Origin: Tetracladium setigerum
Lineage: Eukaryota; Ascomycota; Leotiomycetes; Helotiales
DNA: 64,000 bases
Direction: 5' to 3'
NCBI GenBank assembly: GCA_031472005.1
Contig: PZJY01000011.1
Span: 434,001-498,000 of the forward strand
A program made the position numbers and the translations under genes. This document shows, one piece after another, positions 21,668 through 33,900 of the stretch. The first letter of the stretch is position 1. Every line of letters begins with the position of its first letter. Under the pieces are notes generated by a model, which made no database searches, was not told the DNA's origin, and saw nothing but the letters and a program-made list of their open reading frames with translations.

Positions 21668-23220
21668 CTAAAGATCTTCTTTGGTCCTTTTCTCAGTCGA
21701 AGATTCCAATCTAAGCTCTTGCAAATACCGGGCTTGCAGATTTCTCCTTACTTGCAATTCAGCAAAGATGGCGTCGCTTTCAGCCCACTCTTCCTTATAA
21801 TTCCGTACCTCGTTCTCAAGTCCTGGGGTAACATGATCAAATGGAACGCCGTTAACTGGTGAATATATTGGCTTCCATTTCTTATTATTGACCAATTTCG
21901 ATTCCGAAACCCTTTGTCCGGGTTTGAATACAGCGCCATCGCGTAAGGAATCGCAGGCATTCTCACAGGCAAACTGTGATTTGGAGACTGGTTGCCAAGA
22001 AATTGGTTGTGGCGGATGATCCTTGAGATATGAGGCTTCCCAGTCATATTTTCTGCGCCATTTTCGATATACTCGATCGGCGTCAGCTGATTGCTCCGGT
22101 GTCAAGACCAGCTTGTGGGCTTCGTTCATGACTATTTGCCCATCGTGTTCAATTGAATGTGCTCGGAGTAGTGGTTTCACAAATGTAGTGTCGCAGTCAT
22201 CTTCCCATCGTTCTGGTACATCTGGTTCTTGCCTAAGCTTGGTCCAGTGGTTGTTCAATGCCTCAAGTCGAGCTGGGATGGAGAATGGTTCACTGGCAAT
22301 GCGTTTATTGTGATTATTTTGGCGGTTTGCGGCCCTTGCGATTGTAGTACTGATACTAGACTCTTTAAATATCCGCCACGACAGATCCGTTCGCGTTGCT
22401 AGGTTTTGAATCATGGTTGAATATAAGTCATAATCGTCCTCAGGAAGACTGGTTGGTATGATTCTGTCTAAGACATGGTCGATATAGATAACTGGAATAC
22501 ATGGGTAAGCAAGATACCTAGATAGCAAGGTGTTTCTTGACACTTACTTTCACGAAGTACCCCATCCTGACTTGAGGGGAGGCCGCGACGATATGGGTTG
22601 AGGTGGGAAAGACTGATACTTTCTAGAGTTGCAACTTCATCTTGATCGGTGGCGAGTCCCTCACGAAAGCTTTGCAAAGTAACCATAAATCTCACTGCAA
22701 ATTTGACAAGTGGGGTTGAAAAAAATCGAGGAAACAGGGGTTTCTTTTCCTCCTTGTGGTTTGTGTCCCCTGATCCTCTCCTTGTCTTGTGAGACTCTCG
22801 TTCCACAACTTCGTGCTTCTCCAATGCGAACCTTTCCAATATCCAGGAAAAAGTTCCCAATAATACTTCAAAGTCCCACCAGAGCAAAATCCAGAGACGA
22901 ATATGCCATGAATTAAGGAAGTCGAAGAACGTAGCGAGTTGATAAAACAATCTATCCACAGGAGATGAAAAAGTCTCCCCAGCGGCGATGGGTTCCACTA
23001 TATATTTTCCGTAAAGACGCGTAAGTTCCCATACGAAGCCATCGAGGAAAATCCATATCAATCTCAGGTCAGTCAGTGTATTGTAAAGCCAGCTCTCGGT
23101 AACGCGTCCAATCAAGCCATCGTCCTCCAATGACTTCCGGATTATACGAGAGAATCTGACTACAATGGAAGACCTTGACGACGGGAGTTGCTCCTTCGAA
23201 TGTGGTAGGGAGTCGGCCAT
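21668..23220 (-). CDS. Unknown 498-residue protein in the HET island
   Basis: Two exons, 22548-23220 and 21668-22491. The intron (GTAAGT...ATTCCAG) joins in frame at a phase-1 codon (VLRE/IIYIDHVLDRI). The start at 23220 (MADSLPHSKEQ) is preferred over the ATG at 23262. The N-terminal half is rich in Trp, Leu and Phe, with amphipathic or membrane-associated helices (LRLIWIFLDGFVWELTRLYG, WHIRLWILLWWDFEVLLG). The C-terminal half is polar, with charged helices near the end (YKEEWAESDAIFAELQVRRN). No recognised domain. It lies between HET genes 3 and 4. Confidence 0.75.
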
Positions 23221-23633
23221 AGTATTGAAGTTGTAGAAGCAGTTTGAAAAAGAGAAAAGCACGATGAAAGAAGGAAAAGGAGTTGGATGAAATTGGTGTG
23301 TTGGTTTTCCTGCGGCACAGTGAGTGAGAGATGCCTTGGCGATCGCGTTATCACGTGATGCTAGATATACCTCCTCAAGGTGTGACAGTTTGTTGTAGGC
23401 GAAGAGCAGTTATAAGCAGGGCCGTGATTTTATAGAAGTTAGCTTTCTCTCTTCGTAGGTGGTCAACACCAAGTTGGTATATGGGCGGATCTGCACGACA
23501 GCCACCCAATTTCGCGACGGCCCTCCATCCTCACCAGCTTCAAACTGATTCAAACCCCAGTTTCAGTGAACACTTATTCAAGTAAAAGTCTATCTCAGAT
23601 CATTCTGTGTGATTGGTCACAAGTCCTCACAAA
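23221..23633. other. Divergent promoter region with palindromic CACGTG
   Basis: Separates the 498-residue gene and HET gene 4, which diverge from it. ATCACGTGAT at 23350-23359 is a perfect palindrome of the E-box/Cbf1 type. One such site in this much DNA is not statistically remarkable. Confidence 0.35.
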
Positions 23634-25304
23634 ATGAAGCTTCTGAACACAACGACCTACCGCCTCGAAGAGTTCTTTGACGACGCCATCCCACCTTACG
23701 CAATCCTCTCCCACTGCTGGGATGTCGAAGAGGTTCTCTACCAAGACATAGACCCCTCTTCCGGAATCACCACTGGTGGTCTCGCGAAGAAAGGATGGTC
23801 AAAAATCGAAGGATGCTGCAAGCAAGGTTTGCACGAGGGCTTCGGATATGCCTGGATAGATTCCTGCTGCATTGACAAGAGTAGCAGCGCGGATCTATCC
23901 GAAGCAATAAATTCTATGTTTAAGTGGTATCAGAAAGCGGCGGTCTGTTACGCCTATCTCTCTGATGTCAAATTCACAAGGACGGGTCCCAGTGATGCGA
24001 CGCTGGGTTCTCTGAGGAGTTTCGTGCGATGTAAATGGTTTACTCGAGGCTGGACGCTGCAAGAGTTACTTGCGCCCAGAGCACTGGTGTTCTTTGATTC
24101 CGATTGGGAGGCGCTTGGAGATAGGAGCGGACTGTCCAGCTTAGTTGAGATGGCATCCGGTATTGAGCATCTTGAAAATTACGAGGACGCCTCCATTGCG
24201 CAGAAGTTTTCGTGGGCCGCGAAAAGAAAAACCACCAGATTGGAGGATCGCGCGTATAGCCTCATGGGGCTCTTCGGCATCAACATGCCACCACTTTATG
24301 GCGAGGGGGAAAATGCCTTCATGAGGCTTCAACTTGAGATTATCAAGACATCTGAAGACGAGTCCATCTTCGCCTGGACGAACAAAAGCCTCCGTCGCCA
24401 AAGTGGGATGCTTGCTGGATCCCTCGACGACTTTGAAAACTCTGGAAAGTTTCGTCCAATAGATTTCGCTGGATCTTCTTTTGGAATGACCAACAGAGGT
24501 CTTCGATTTGACGCACATTCCTTGGAACTCCAGTCCCCGGTTGGTCCATTTGATGAGGAGAGGTATAACCTTCCTCTGAGATGTTACTCTGAAGGTACAT
24601 CGAGGAGGCTCGTCATCCATTTGAGGCGCATCCACAGAGATACATTTGTACGCGTCAATCTCGCACAGTTGATTGAACAATATCCAGACGTTCTGGAGAG
24701 CTTGGGCAAGACACCGCGAAATGATTCGAAAGCTTCACCCTTCCACGTGGTGCAGTTCGGGCGAGCCATGACAATACGAGGACCATATGAATTCACAACC
24801 AAGATGAGCGCGCGCTTTCGGGATCACTTTGATTTCTCGACTGAACACGACGGTTCTGTCTGCGAGCCGATTCAAAGCCGATGGTACCTATCTGCATCAT
24901 CCGAAGCAATATTAGAGACCTGCGAACTATCTTCGGCGGGCACTCGAGCTGTCCTGAGATTTCGGGGAAAGGGCGATAAATCCATCCGAAGCCAGTACAA
25001 ACATCGAGTAACCTTTGTGCTTGCCATAAAGATACGGCAACACAAAGTCGATTGCGGAGTGTTCTTTTTTGCCAATGACAAGGTAACAACTGCTACTATG
25101 GCCGATACGGCCTACGCGTATGGACCCACGGCCTGGAGATTGAAACTGGCATCGGGAAAGGTCGTGATGATTGGGCTTCGGAAACTTGATGATGCAGGAC
25201 TTAAATACGAGATAGATATCGATCTGGATCAGTATGTCGTGAACGACAGACAGGGGAAGGATGTGAAGCCCGTAGGTACTGATATACCAGCTAGAGTAAA
25301 GTAG
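23634..25304 (+). CDS. HET-domain protein 4
   Basis: Intact single-exon HET protein of 556 residues. The start at 23634 (MKLLNTTTYRLEEFF) is the usual N-terminus for the HET-E-like type in which the HET domain is N-terminal; an in-frame ATG 21 bp upstream is less likely. HET motifs: YAILSHCWD (about residues 22-30), YAWIDSCCIDKSSS, INSMFKWYQKAAVCYAYLSD, RGWTLQELLAPRALVFF and AYSLMGLFGINMPPLYGEGE. The C-terminal ~270 residues have no NACHT, WD40 or ankyrin repeat that I can see, so this is a short form without the STAND part found in HET-E itself. Confidence 0.92.
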   Translation: MKLLNTTTYRLEEFFDDAIPPYAILSHCWDVEEVLYQDIDPSSGITTGGLAKKGWSKIEGCCKQGLHEGFGYAWIDSCCIDKSSSADLSEAINSMFKWYQKAAVCYAYLSDVKFTRTGPSDATLGSLRSFVRCKWFTRGWTLQELLAPRALVFFDSDWEALGDRSGLSSLVEMASGIEHLENYEDASIAQKFSWAAKRKTTRLEDRAYSLMGLFGINMPPLYGEGENAFMRLQLEIIKTSEDESIFAWTNKSLRRQSGMLAGSLDDFENSGKFRPIDFAGSSFGMTNRGLRFDAHSLELQSPVGPFDEERYNLPLRCYSEGTSRRLVIHLRRIHRDTFVRVNLAQLIEQYPDVLESLGKTPRNDSKASPFHVVQFGRAMTIRGPYEFTTKMSARFRDHFDFSTEHDGSVCEPIQSRWYLSASSEAILETCELSSAGTRAVLRFRGKGDKSIRSQYKHRVTFVLAIKIRQHKVDCGVFFFANDKVTTATMADTAYAYGPTAWRLKLASGKVVMIGLRKLDDAGLKYEIDIDLDQYVVNDRQGKDVKPVGTDIPARVK

Positions 25305-26053
25305 AAATTCTCAACTACAGTGCTCAACAACACACAGAAGCGTAAGATATATCCTGTCGGTAGACTGGGCATGCTGAGACACAGACGATCACTAAGCGCG
25401 GGGGGTGCGATTCTTGATTCTTGTTATGTCTTGAGTAGCTAGGAATAATGATGATGATGATGATGATTGTTATTAACGTCAGGTGGCAGGTGCGAATATA
25501 GGAAAACTTGATGGATCTGTATATTACTCTACCTCACTATACTTACTCGACCTACCTTACCTCACCTTACCTCTATTCGAAAAAGAAAACGACACCTACC
25601 AACAAAACTTTCCAGTATTCAAAGCATTTCAAAAATCCAATAAGATGAATAATGTAAGGATAAAATTTTCTTTCATTCTTCTTCACACTATCCATTCGTA
25701 GTAGAAGGAGTGCTGTTCTAACTCTCTCTCTCTTTCTTGAATTCTCCACTTCCCTCTTCTTTGCTCTCTCTTTCCTTCCTCTTTGCTCTCTTTCAAAACC
25801 CCTTCCCCCCAAAAAAAACTCCAAAAAACTCATATATAGAGTAGAGAGTAAGAAGTCGAGAGTTGACATAGTCCTCCCAATAGTCCTAACCAGTTAAAAA
25901 CGCCCAAAAGATCAAAAATGCCACCCCCCCTTCCCTCCTTTACCATTCCTTTCATCCATTCTTCTCCCTTTATCTATCATCATCATCATCATTCTATTTC
26001 ATCCGAGTTATCAAAAACAGGATTTTTATAAAGACACCCTTTTCAATCATTCC
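25305..26053. other. Intergenic with (ATG)n and CT-rich tracts
   Basis: Contains an ATG/ATT triplet run near 25446-25468, a CT-rich tract around 25720-25800, and a CAT triplet run near 25978-25993. No gene supported. Confidence 0.5.
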
Positions 26054-27275
26054 TCAAGCCGCCAACAAATCCCCCACCTGCAACACCCCACAACCTCATC
26101 GTCATCCATAACAGCAATGATCCCATCCTCACCAAACCTCCTCCCTCTCCCAGCCCTCTGCTGTGCCAGCACTAACTCCTTCGCCTCCGCAATCCCCATC
26201 GTATCCGGAATCTCAACCCAACACTTCCGCGACGCCATCAATCCCTGAATACACGCCGCAGGCTCATCCATATAATCAATCTGAATCTGCTCGATGCGCT
26301 TGGGCTCATGAGGAAATCGCCCTGACGAACCCAGCGCGTTTTGGAGCGGTAGGCTGCGAAGAGGACGTGGGAGCCTGTTGCGGCGTGATGGTTGATTTCC
26401 ATGATGTCGGAGATGGGTATTGCGAGGTCAGAAATTAATCTGTTGTTGTTGTGATTGCGATTTGTAGCGCCGATGGCACCGCCAGGGTGAAATTGCGCAA
26501 AGACGGCTCCGACGTCTTTGTGGAGGTGTTTGGCGAGGACAATGGCGAGAGAGTCGCAGAGGGCAAGGCAGATGGTTGTTGATGTTGTGGGAGCGTTGAC
26601 ACCGTGGGAGTCGGTTTCTGACATGTGAATGGGTGCTGGGAGGAGGATGGAGTCGGGACGGCGTTTGACGATTTCACAGGTAGAGCCGTGGGTATGGCGT
26701 GTCATGACTAGTAGTGGCAATGGAGGGAAATGTTGAAGGAGGGCTAAAAGCTCTGGTGTTGAGCCGGAGAAGGTGATGAGGAGGATGGTGTCAAATTCTT
26801 CGTCGATCATGCCCAGGTCGCCGTGGAGGGCTTCTTGGGGGTGGAGGTAGACGGCGGGGATTTTGAGGCTGGTGAGGGTTGCGACGAGTTTTTGACAGAT
26901 GTAGCCGCTTTTGCCTATTCCTGAGACGACGAGTTTTCCTCTTTTACAGTCGAATCGCGTGATGGCGTTGATTGCAGCATTGAAGCCATCGCGGGCGACC
27001 GGGTCCGTGTCGTAGAGACGTGTGAGATGCGACAGAGCTGTTGCTTCTGTTCCCAGCACATGGACAGCGGTTGACAAGCGGTCGTTGATTGTTTGGCCTG
27101 CTAATTCCACTCCTAATTGTTCAATGGATGGTAATTCGTGGAGAGGTGGTGAGAGGGATCCATCGCAGGGCGTTGCGGGCGATGGGGGAGAAGGTGGGGG
27201 GTTTGGAAGGTTGTTGGCGGACGAGTTGAGGAGATAGACCGCACTGGTCGTAATGGGGTGGTGATCGAGGGTCAT
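26054..27275 (-). CDS. SIS-domain protein, KpsF/arabinose-5-phosphate isomerase-like, frame broken
   Basis: Sugar isomerase (SIS) domain of the KpsF/KdsD type, which interconverts ribulose-5-phosphate and arabinose-5-phosphate in bacteria. Domain signs: KLVVSGIGKSGYICQKLVAT, YLHPQEALHGDLGMI, LLITFSGSTPELLALL and FAQFHPGGAIG. After the SIS domain the frame changes in the region 26290-26360, continuing as KRIEQIQIDYMDEPAACIQG. Either one base is missing (CCC at 26302-26304) or a 44-bp intron with donor GTTCGT is used. The tail resembles a CBS motif (GIIAVMDDDEVVG) and is broken again at CCCC 26086-26089; with one added base it ends VLQVGDLLAA at 26054. The true fungal role is unknown, as fungi make no KDO. 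Confidence 0.75.
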
Positions 27276-30200
27276 TGTGTATGAGGCGTCTTGCTGGTCT
27301 CTGTTATGATTATGTATGTTTTTCTTCTTCTTGCGACAATAGGTAAACAGAAGGGACGGCGTAGGTATATTCGTTGTCTGCGTAAAGTGTTAGTTAGAGT
27401 TAGACTCATGGCGTACAACAGCGATAGGAGAGGTGTGTATAAACCTCGGAAGACCAATTACCTGTCGTTGTCTCTTTCGATGGTATTCTATTGCTACTAA
27501 GGTACAGTGCCTTTCTGTCAAAGGTTCGTAGGATATGTGGTGGTGGTGAAGGAGTTGTCTGTTTCTATCTGTCGCTTTTCTTTAGATGGATCGGAATGTA
27601 AACCGGCGTTTTCTGATCATTCTATATGCGTTTCGTGGAGGAGCCATGGTCAGGTCAGACTCGGTGTCCAAGATCCCTGGGCTAGGAGATGTCTGTGGGA
27701 GAGGGGAGGTCTCTGTCTTAAGGGGGGGATCTCGAAGTTTGATAAATTCATCACCTCAAGTGTTGGTGGTGGGGACTTTCGACGCTGTGATGACCGGGAC
27801 GACTCGAAGTTCGGAGTCTTGGAGGGGCTTGACATCCCTGTAGATTCTGCCCAGCATCCCTGTATGCGGCTGGTGCATTTTGCGCATACGCACGCAATTC
27901 GCCATTTTGGCAGCGATGGCTTCACCCTCGACCATGAAGGCCATGTAATCTGATTAGACAGAGTCATCGCGGTGTTTACACTTCGCCGAATCGAGAGAAA
28001 TGCTTGATAAGAGCATTTGCTAACTGTATCGCTCTACCCGCTATGTCGCAGTAGTCTAATAGTCTACACGGTTACACCAAACAGCAGAGGTGACATAAAA
28101 GGCTTTTCTGATTTCAAAGCGAGTACTCGGTAACTTCTTCTTTCATATATCACCCTGAAATCAAACCAATCAAGAGATATGGGTCTCCGTAGAGAGCGGA
28201 TTCATCGCATTTAGATCTGAAGGATCGCGGTTGTCGAAGCAGAACTGTGCCGGATAGTGCAAACCAAGGCAGATAGATGTAATCAGTCGTGTTACTAGTC
28301 TCACCAGACTAGTGTATAAAATCCTGCAAAAGGGCAAAACGGCAGGTAGGAAGAGAGTGAAGAGAAGATACGAAGTGCCAGGCAGGCAGGCGGTGAAGAG
28401 AGGGAAGGGAAAGCGTGTCAATGACACACGTTTCTCGATCTCGGCATCGAGTGGAAAAGGCAAAATCGATGATTCAGGAACCGAAAACGATTTTCTGATA
28501 TCAACCGCCGGGTTGCGAGAAAGTCCGATGCCCCTTCCCTTATCTTTGTTGTGATCATTACTTCAGCCGAAACCAAAACTTGGGGTACAGCTGACCGTAA
28601 CCCAGTTTATGGGGTATTTGATTTCATTGGTGTTGGGTTGGATGTCTAATTAATATTCCAAGTGGTTTTCGTAAGGAATAATAATGAAGATCTGATAAGG
28701 AATATTGTCCCTGAGATGCCCGTTGCCAAGGCCAAGGGGTTCCTGTCATGACGACGATCGATTTCACATGATCGTGCGTGCTTGGTACGGATACGGAGTA
28801 GAGGGAGGACGAGTATGTGAATAACTTCACTCAAACTGTTTGAAGATGAAAAGGGAAACAGAGAGCCGCCGATGAAAACATAATTGCGAATCTTTTTTTT
28901 TGAACCCAAAGCAATTGCGTTCCGTTCTGGTGGGAGAGTAATACAGATCCCATTTATAATGTCTTGTCAGAGGAACCTTCATTGAAGGGGACGAATGAGA
29001 GCAATCGCCGATGGGATGAACCAAATAATACACTTTCTGGAAAGGATGCATTCGTGAGAAGAGACGAACAGAGATGTTCTAGTCTGGCAATAGTGGCCAG
29101 ATGCTAATACCCCTCTGAGTCGGGATTTGGTTCTTGCATGTTTGGCGAGAATCGATTGATGAGCTGGGAATCGATTTGGGTTGTCCAACTAGATTCGGCG
29201 GTTACTGGAAGTTGAAGCTATCGTGAACTTAAGATGGTTTATCTTCCGCCGCTTCTCCTCGCTTTCGTATAGACTACCACCATTTGCTCCGTTGAGCTGC
29301 AGGCTTTTTCAGTTCATCTCCTTCTCAACTTGAGAGCCTAGCTTCAAGAAATTGTGTCAGGAAGCATTGGAGAGTGTCTCCTCATCGGGCGTGATGTCGA
29401 CAACAGCCCCACCACCAACGATACCAAAGTTGAGATGTGAAGTTGGGTAATAAAACACACCGGCGTCTTCATTATAGATGCTCTGACTGGTTGGGTCATC
29501 GTTATTCTAGCTGTCACAGATCTGTGCCGATGCCTGAATTTATACTACCGGTACGGCAGTGTTGAAAAATATGGAAGAATGCTGAAGCAGTCCGCGATAG
29601 AGGTGGAGCTTTCAATAAAAGATTTCGACAGGATCTGGTATGACTTGATGCCGTTGCTGAATTGAGAGCATTGTTTTGCTATTGCCACCTCTAGTAGACA
29701 GTGAGGGGCTTTGATAAAATGAAAAGCTTCTATATTGGATTATTAATATAGTTTCCAATAATCAAGGGGCAATTCTTTTCTCTCCCTCTCTGTCTCGTGA
29801 TCCATTCTTTCCGGTGTGGTTCGTACCAAACTTGATGAGAAGATGGTGCTGTATTCGAGTAAGGCTACAAAGGCAAACGTAGCATTGAGTCACTTCTCTG
29901 TCGTGTGTTCGAGGCAATGAGGAAGAAGGCCCGAGATGTGTGTTGCAATGAAGTTGCCTTTCCTCATCACCTCATCCATTGAACCAAAGAAGAACGAGGC
30001 ACAGACAGTAGTCGCACATCCATATTGGGTGATTCCCTCGGATGGAATAGAATGGGATAGGATGGGATAGGATGGGATGGTGTTGTCGATTTTATGTTGG
30101 TCGACAAGACCAACGAGGCAAAAGAAAAGCCAAGTTATGCCTTCCCTCCGACCAATCAGGATGGCCAGCAACCCTCTCTCACCCTCGACATCGAGGCATC

Positions 30201-30966
30201 TGTGCAGAGCGAAACCCTCCAAAAAGCAATTTTCTTCGAACGAATCCAATCTATTCAACGACGTGAAACGAATCACCTTCACTTCCTCACCTAGTGGGAA
30301 CACCAAAGATGCCCTCTATTCAGTGATAGCAGGGATCTCAAGTATTTGAGGGAGTCATCTTGACGCCCATCCCATCCCGTCCGCCATCTCAAACCTTCCG
30401 CTATCCATGGTTGGTGGTCCGTTCCGCTGTACAGTACAGTCCGGAACACCTCCCTCTTCCTTCCCCACACACTTTTTTTCGAGTTCGAGGCATCAGGCTG
30501 CGTCGACATTTCCCTGCCTGTCTTCTGTCGCAATCATTTCGTTTCATTTCTTCATTTTCTATCTTTCGCGCTTCTTTGCACAACTGATTTCTCAGAGCAT
30601 CTATATCTGCCATCTACAATCAAGTTGGTACAAATTAGCATTTCAATAGTAGGTTGGGCCGTGCTTCCATTGGCGCTGTGAAGATGCTGAGGCTGATTCC
30701 ATCGACAGAACTGCAATGCGCCCAGCATAACTCCATCGCGACGCGTTTTCGTCTTGCATGCGTGTCCCTCCCATCTCAAGCCATTGCTTTTACGAATTAC
30801 CATTCTTTACCTCCCCTCAAATCGGCCAATGCTCGCAGAGTAGCTCGTTGCTGCGAAGACCCCGATAACCGCCGCCGCGATCTTCACAATCAGGACTCCG
30901 TAACGGTGGAAATGCGATACGAATCCTCGGTGCCCCTTCACCTCAATTGTATTCTCGCTGTTGCCC
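27276..30966. other. Long gene-free region
   Basis: About 3.7 kb with only short ORFs of poor composition on both strands. It lies between the divergent SIS gene and the large coiled-coil gene, so it holds both promoters. It contains three copies of a 10-bp unit at 30051-30080 (close to GATGGGATAG). No tRNA or conserved protein seen. Confidence 0.5.
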
Positions 30967-33900
30967 ATGGCAGACTCGAACTTCCTATCCAATGCGCCGC
31001 TCTCGAACAGGACTACCAATAGGGAGGATGCGATCGAGTCTAGGTTGCCAAATGGGGGGTGCAATTACACAAACTTGAGTTTGGGTGTGAATGCTGCAAA
31101 ATGCGGATGCAGGCGCTTCTGGGATAAGGGCTTAATGGGTTCAAGTGCTGATGGATCTGGAAAGACTGGTTTCTGTATGTGCGAGCACCATGCTTGCTTT
31201 CACGACCATACCTCGGCGAGTGGACGGGAATCTGTGGTTTTAGTAGGATCGAGCACGCCAAAACAGGGACACCGGATACCAGAGCAGTCTACACCGGATA
31301 ATGATTCTGCTGCACAGCCAGTGCTAGGAAGTCCGCCGCAGGATGTATCTTTCCAGGACCCGGTACAATGGAGCAGATATGTTCACGGATCTTCCCAAGG
31401 TCTCCCGGCTATCCCATCGCAGTGTTTACTACCCTCAGACAATGGATCCATAACTTCTGGTAGCCAGTCGGCGTACTACCGTCCTTTTGGCGGTCGAGGA
31501 CTTGATACTCTGAGCCACATTACACGGCTAGGTGAAGTTGTTCCGCCAACGGCGAATCCACGGATGCAAATATATGAGGATCGATTTGGAGTATTTCATC
31601 AACAGAGTCTGACTGATGTTGCTACACCCAGTGTACGTCCTTCACAAGACGAGGAAGTTGATCTGGCAAAGCATGCTGCAAGTGTTGCAAACAGGCTCGA
31701 ACCCATTGCAGAAAGTCACGGTTCCCAAACCGAAGTACCTCTTCGCATTGCCGCCAAAGATTCTACGCCTCAAGGGCAAAATAAAGATTCTGGCGGGGGT
31801 AAGTCTATTTCAACTGGCCGTGAATTAAAAGTAGTGCTACATGAACAGCAACTCCGCGAACCAAACGACCTCCAACACAGGGTAGCAGGCCACGAGGAAC
31901 GCCTGGATCAGCTTGAGAATATCTCTTTTACCCACTCTGCCACCGATCGGTTGGAACGTCGAATGGAGGAGTCACATGAAATGCTGGATACCAGGGTAAT
32001 GGAGCTTGAGAATCGAGTTGATATAATCGAAAGTGCTCAATGTGCTCCGCATGATGCCTCCAGCGTCAGCACACGACAAAGCATTGAAGGTTCTTTCTCC
32101 TCCGCCACCTCTTCCGCTATGATTGTTGCTACTGTGGACAATTTTGATTCTTCCCGAATTGAGATACTAGAAGCCCAGGTTGCTGAACTTCAAAACGTTG
32201 CACCTCCTTCATACTCAAGGCCTTGGGAAATTGAAGTGGTCTTCTTGCCTTTTGGGACACAACTTCATGGAATCTGGTCAACGAAAGAATCCATGACTCC
32301 GCGTTCAAGAGTGGATAGTTCGGGCACTGGTATCGACGACTGGACTCAAACGCAGCATAACTCGATGGCACTCGCCCAAGCCTGTCTCGCTTCCACGATC
32401 GATCGATGAACTGGGAGAAGTCGGCAAGCGACATGGCAGAAGACGATACTGTCTGGTTGATGGCCAAAGCGTGCGGAGTAAGCAGCAGAGTGGATAGTCG
32501 ACTACGAAGCAGAGGTTTGGTCAAGACTATTCAGATATGTGGGCCAGATGCTAGAGATGTTCAATTAGCGATGGTTAAAGAGTTTGGTGATCTACTCGAC
32601 ACTATTGCAGAAGATCCTTTTGCTTCCCAGGATGAAATTCTTGGGGAGGTGCCTCGGAACTTGAGAAGTTACATTGGACTCCAGGCAACCTGGATTCCAT
32701 TGCGGAAACTCCACAAGGACGGCTGTCTGCGATTTCTCAACCCCGCAGAGATGGTCACGCCCGCATTGTGGACTGTACCATTCCTGTCTTCGAGTGTAGC
32801 GATGAGACAAGCCGGCACTCGTCGGCTCTACGTTACTCAACGTGATAGCTACATTCAACACCACAGCGACAGCGGCGCAGACTGGACGTGGCAAAAGCTA
32901 CGGCAACTTCCTCGCGTCTATCCAGAAAACCACAGCTTCTCGCACACACCCGAGGCCGATGCTCAGGAAGAATGCTGGGCTTATGACGCCCGTCTTGATC
33001 CTCCACCAAGCGTCCACGCCTCACTACACTCTTCGTTCGCCTCTCAATATTCCCAACTATCAATCACCTCACCTCCACCCTCTCCTGACGCTCAACACCC
33101 CGATCATCATGAATTTGAACGCGATCCTGTCTCACCATCAGATCATTTCTCCTCGGCAGCAGCCTCACCCACAATCTCCACTCCACGAGCATCCATCCCC
33201 CCTCAAACCCACATCCATGTATCTCCTCTCCGCCAACGCAACCCCTTCCGGCCTCTCCACCACCGCACGACCTCCATGTCCTCCCTCATTCCAATCAAAG
33301 GCGAGCCAAGCTCTCAAACGCATAAACCAAACGCTCCCACAACTAAACGCCGCATCACCTCTTTCGACCTCGAGCGAGACCAAAATCCCCACGAAAACTC
33401 TCACTCCTCGCCCATCCCTGCTACAGAGCCCCTCATCACCAAACGCCGTCGTATCTCCCGCTCCCCTTCCCGTCCCCGTAACACTCCCCGTTGGTCATCA
33501 GCTGGCGCCTCACCATCGCCATTCTTCCATGTAAATAACGACCGAAGAAGTACCACTCCGTTTGCATATGCGACACCGCATTCTAATGCGCCGAGGAGTG
33601 GTGTGGGGATTGATGTCTATGAGGATGGGAGTGAGGATGATCTGGATTATGAGTATAGGAATGATGAGCATGAAGCGCATGAAGATGATGAAAGGGAGGA
33701 TAGTGGGAGTTTAACAGATGCCAATGAGGCTGTTGAGCAAGATGACGATGACGACGATGACGAAGAAGGATACGAACGTAATGCATTGAGTGATTTCGGC
33801 GGCTGGGATGGCGCTGGGAATCATAATGATGATTTACGCACTTCTGTTACGTCTTCGGCAGTGTTGAGAGTTTCGAATCAAGAACATGACCACCAAGTTG

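Noticed and set aside
26250..26360. A 44-bp intron (GTTCGT...GAGCAG) in the SIS gene in place of a frameshift
   Set aside because: It joins in frame, but there is no branch sequence, the donor is weak, and the length is at the lower limit. The frameshift reading keeps more plausible protein sequence. Kept as an alternative.
32842..33534. 230-codon plus-strand ORF inside the large coiled-coil gene
   Set aside because: Shadow frame of the Ser/Pro-rich coding region of the 30967 gene.
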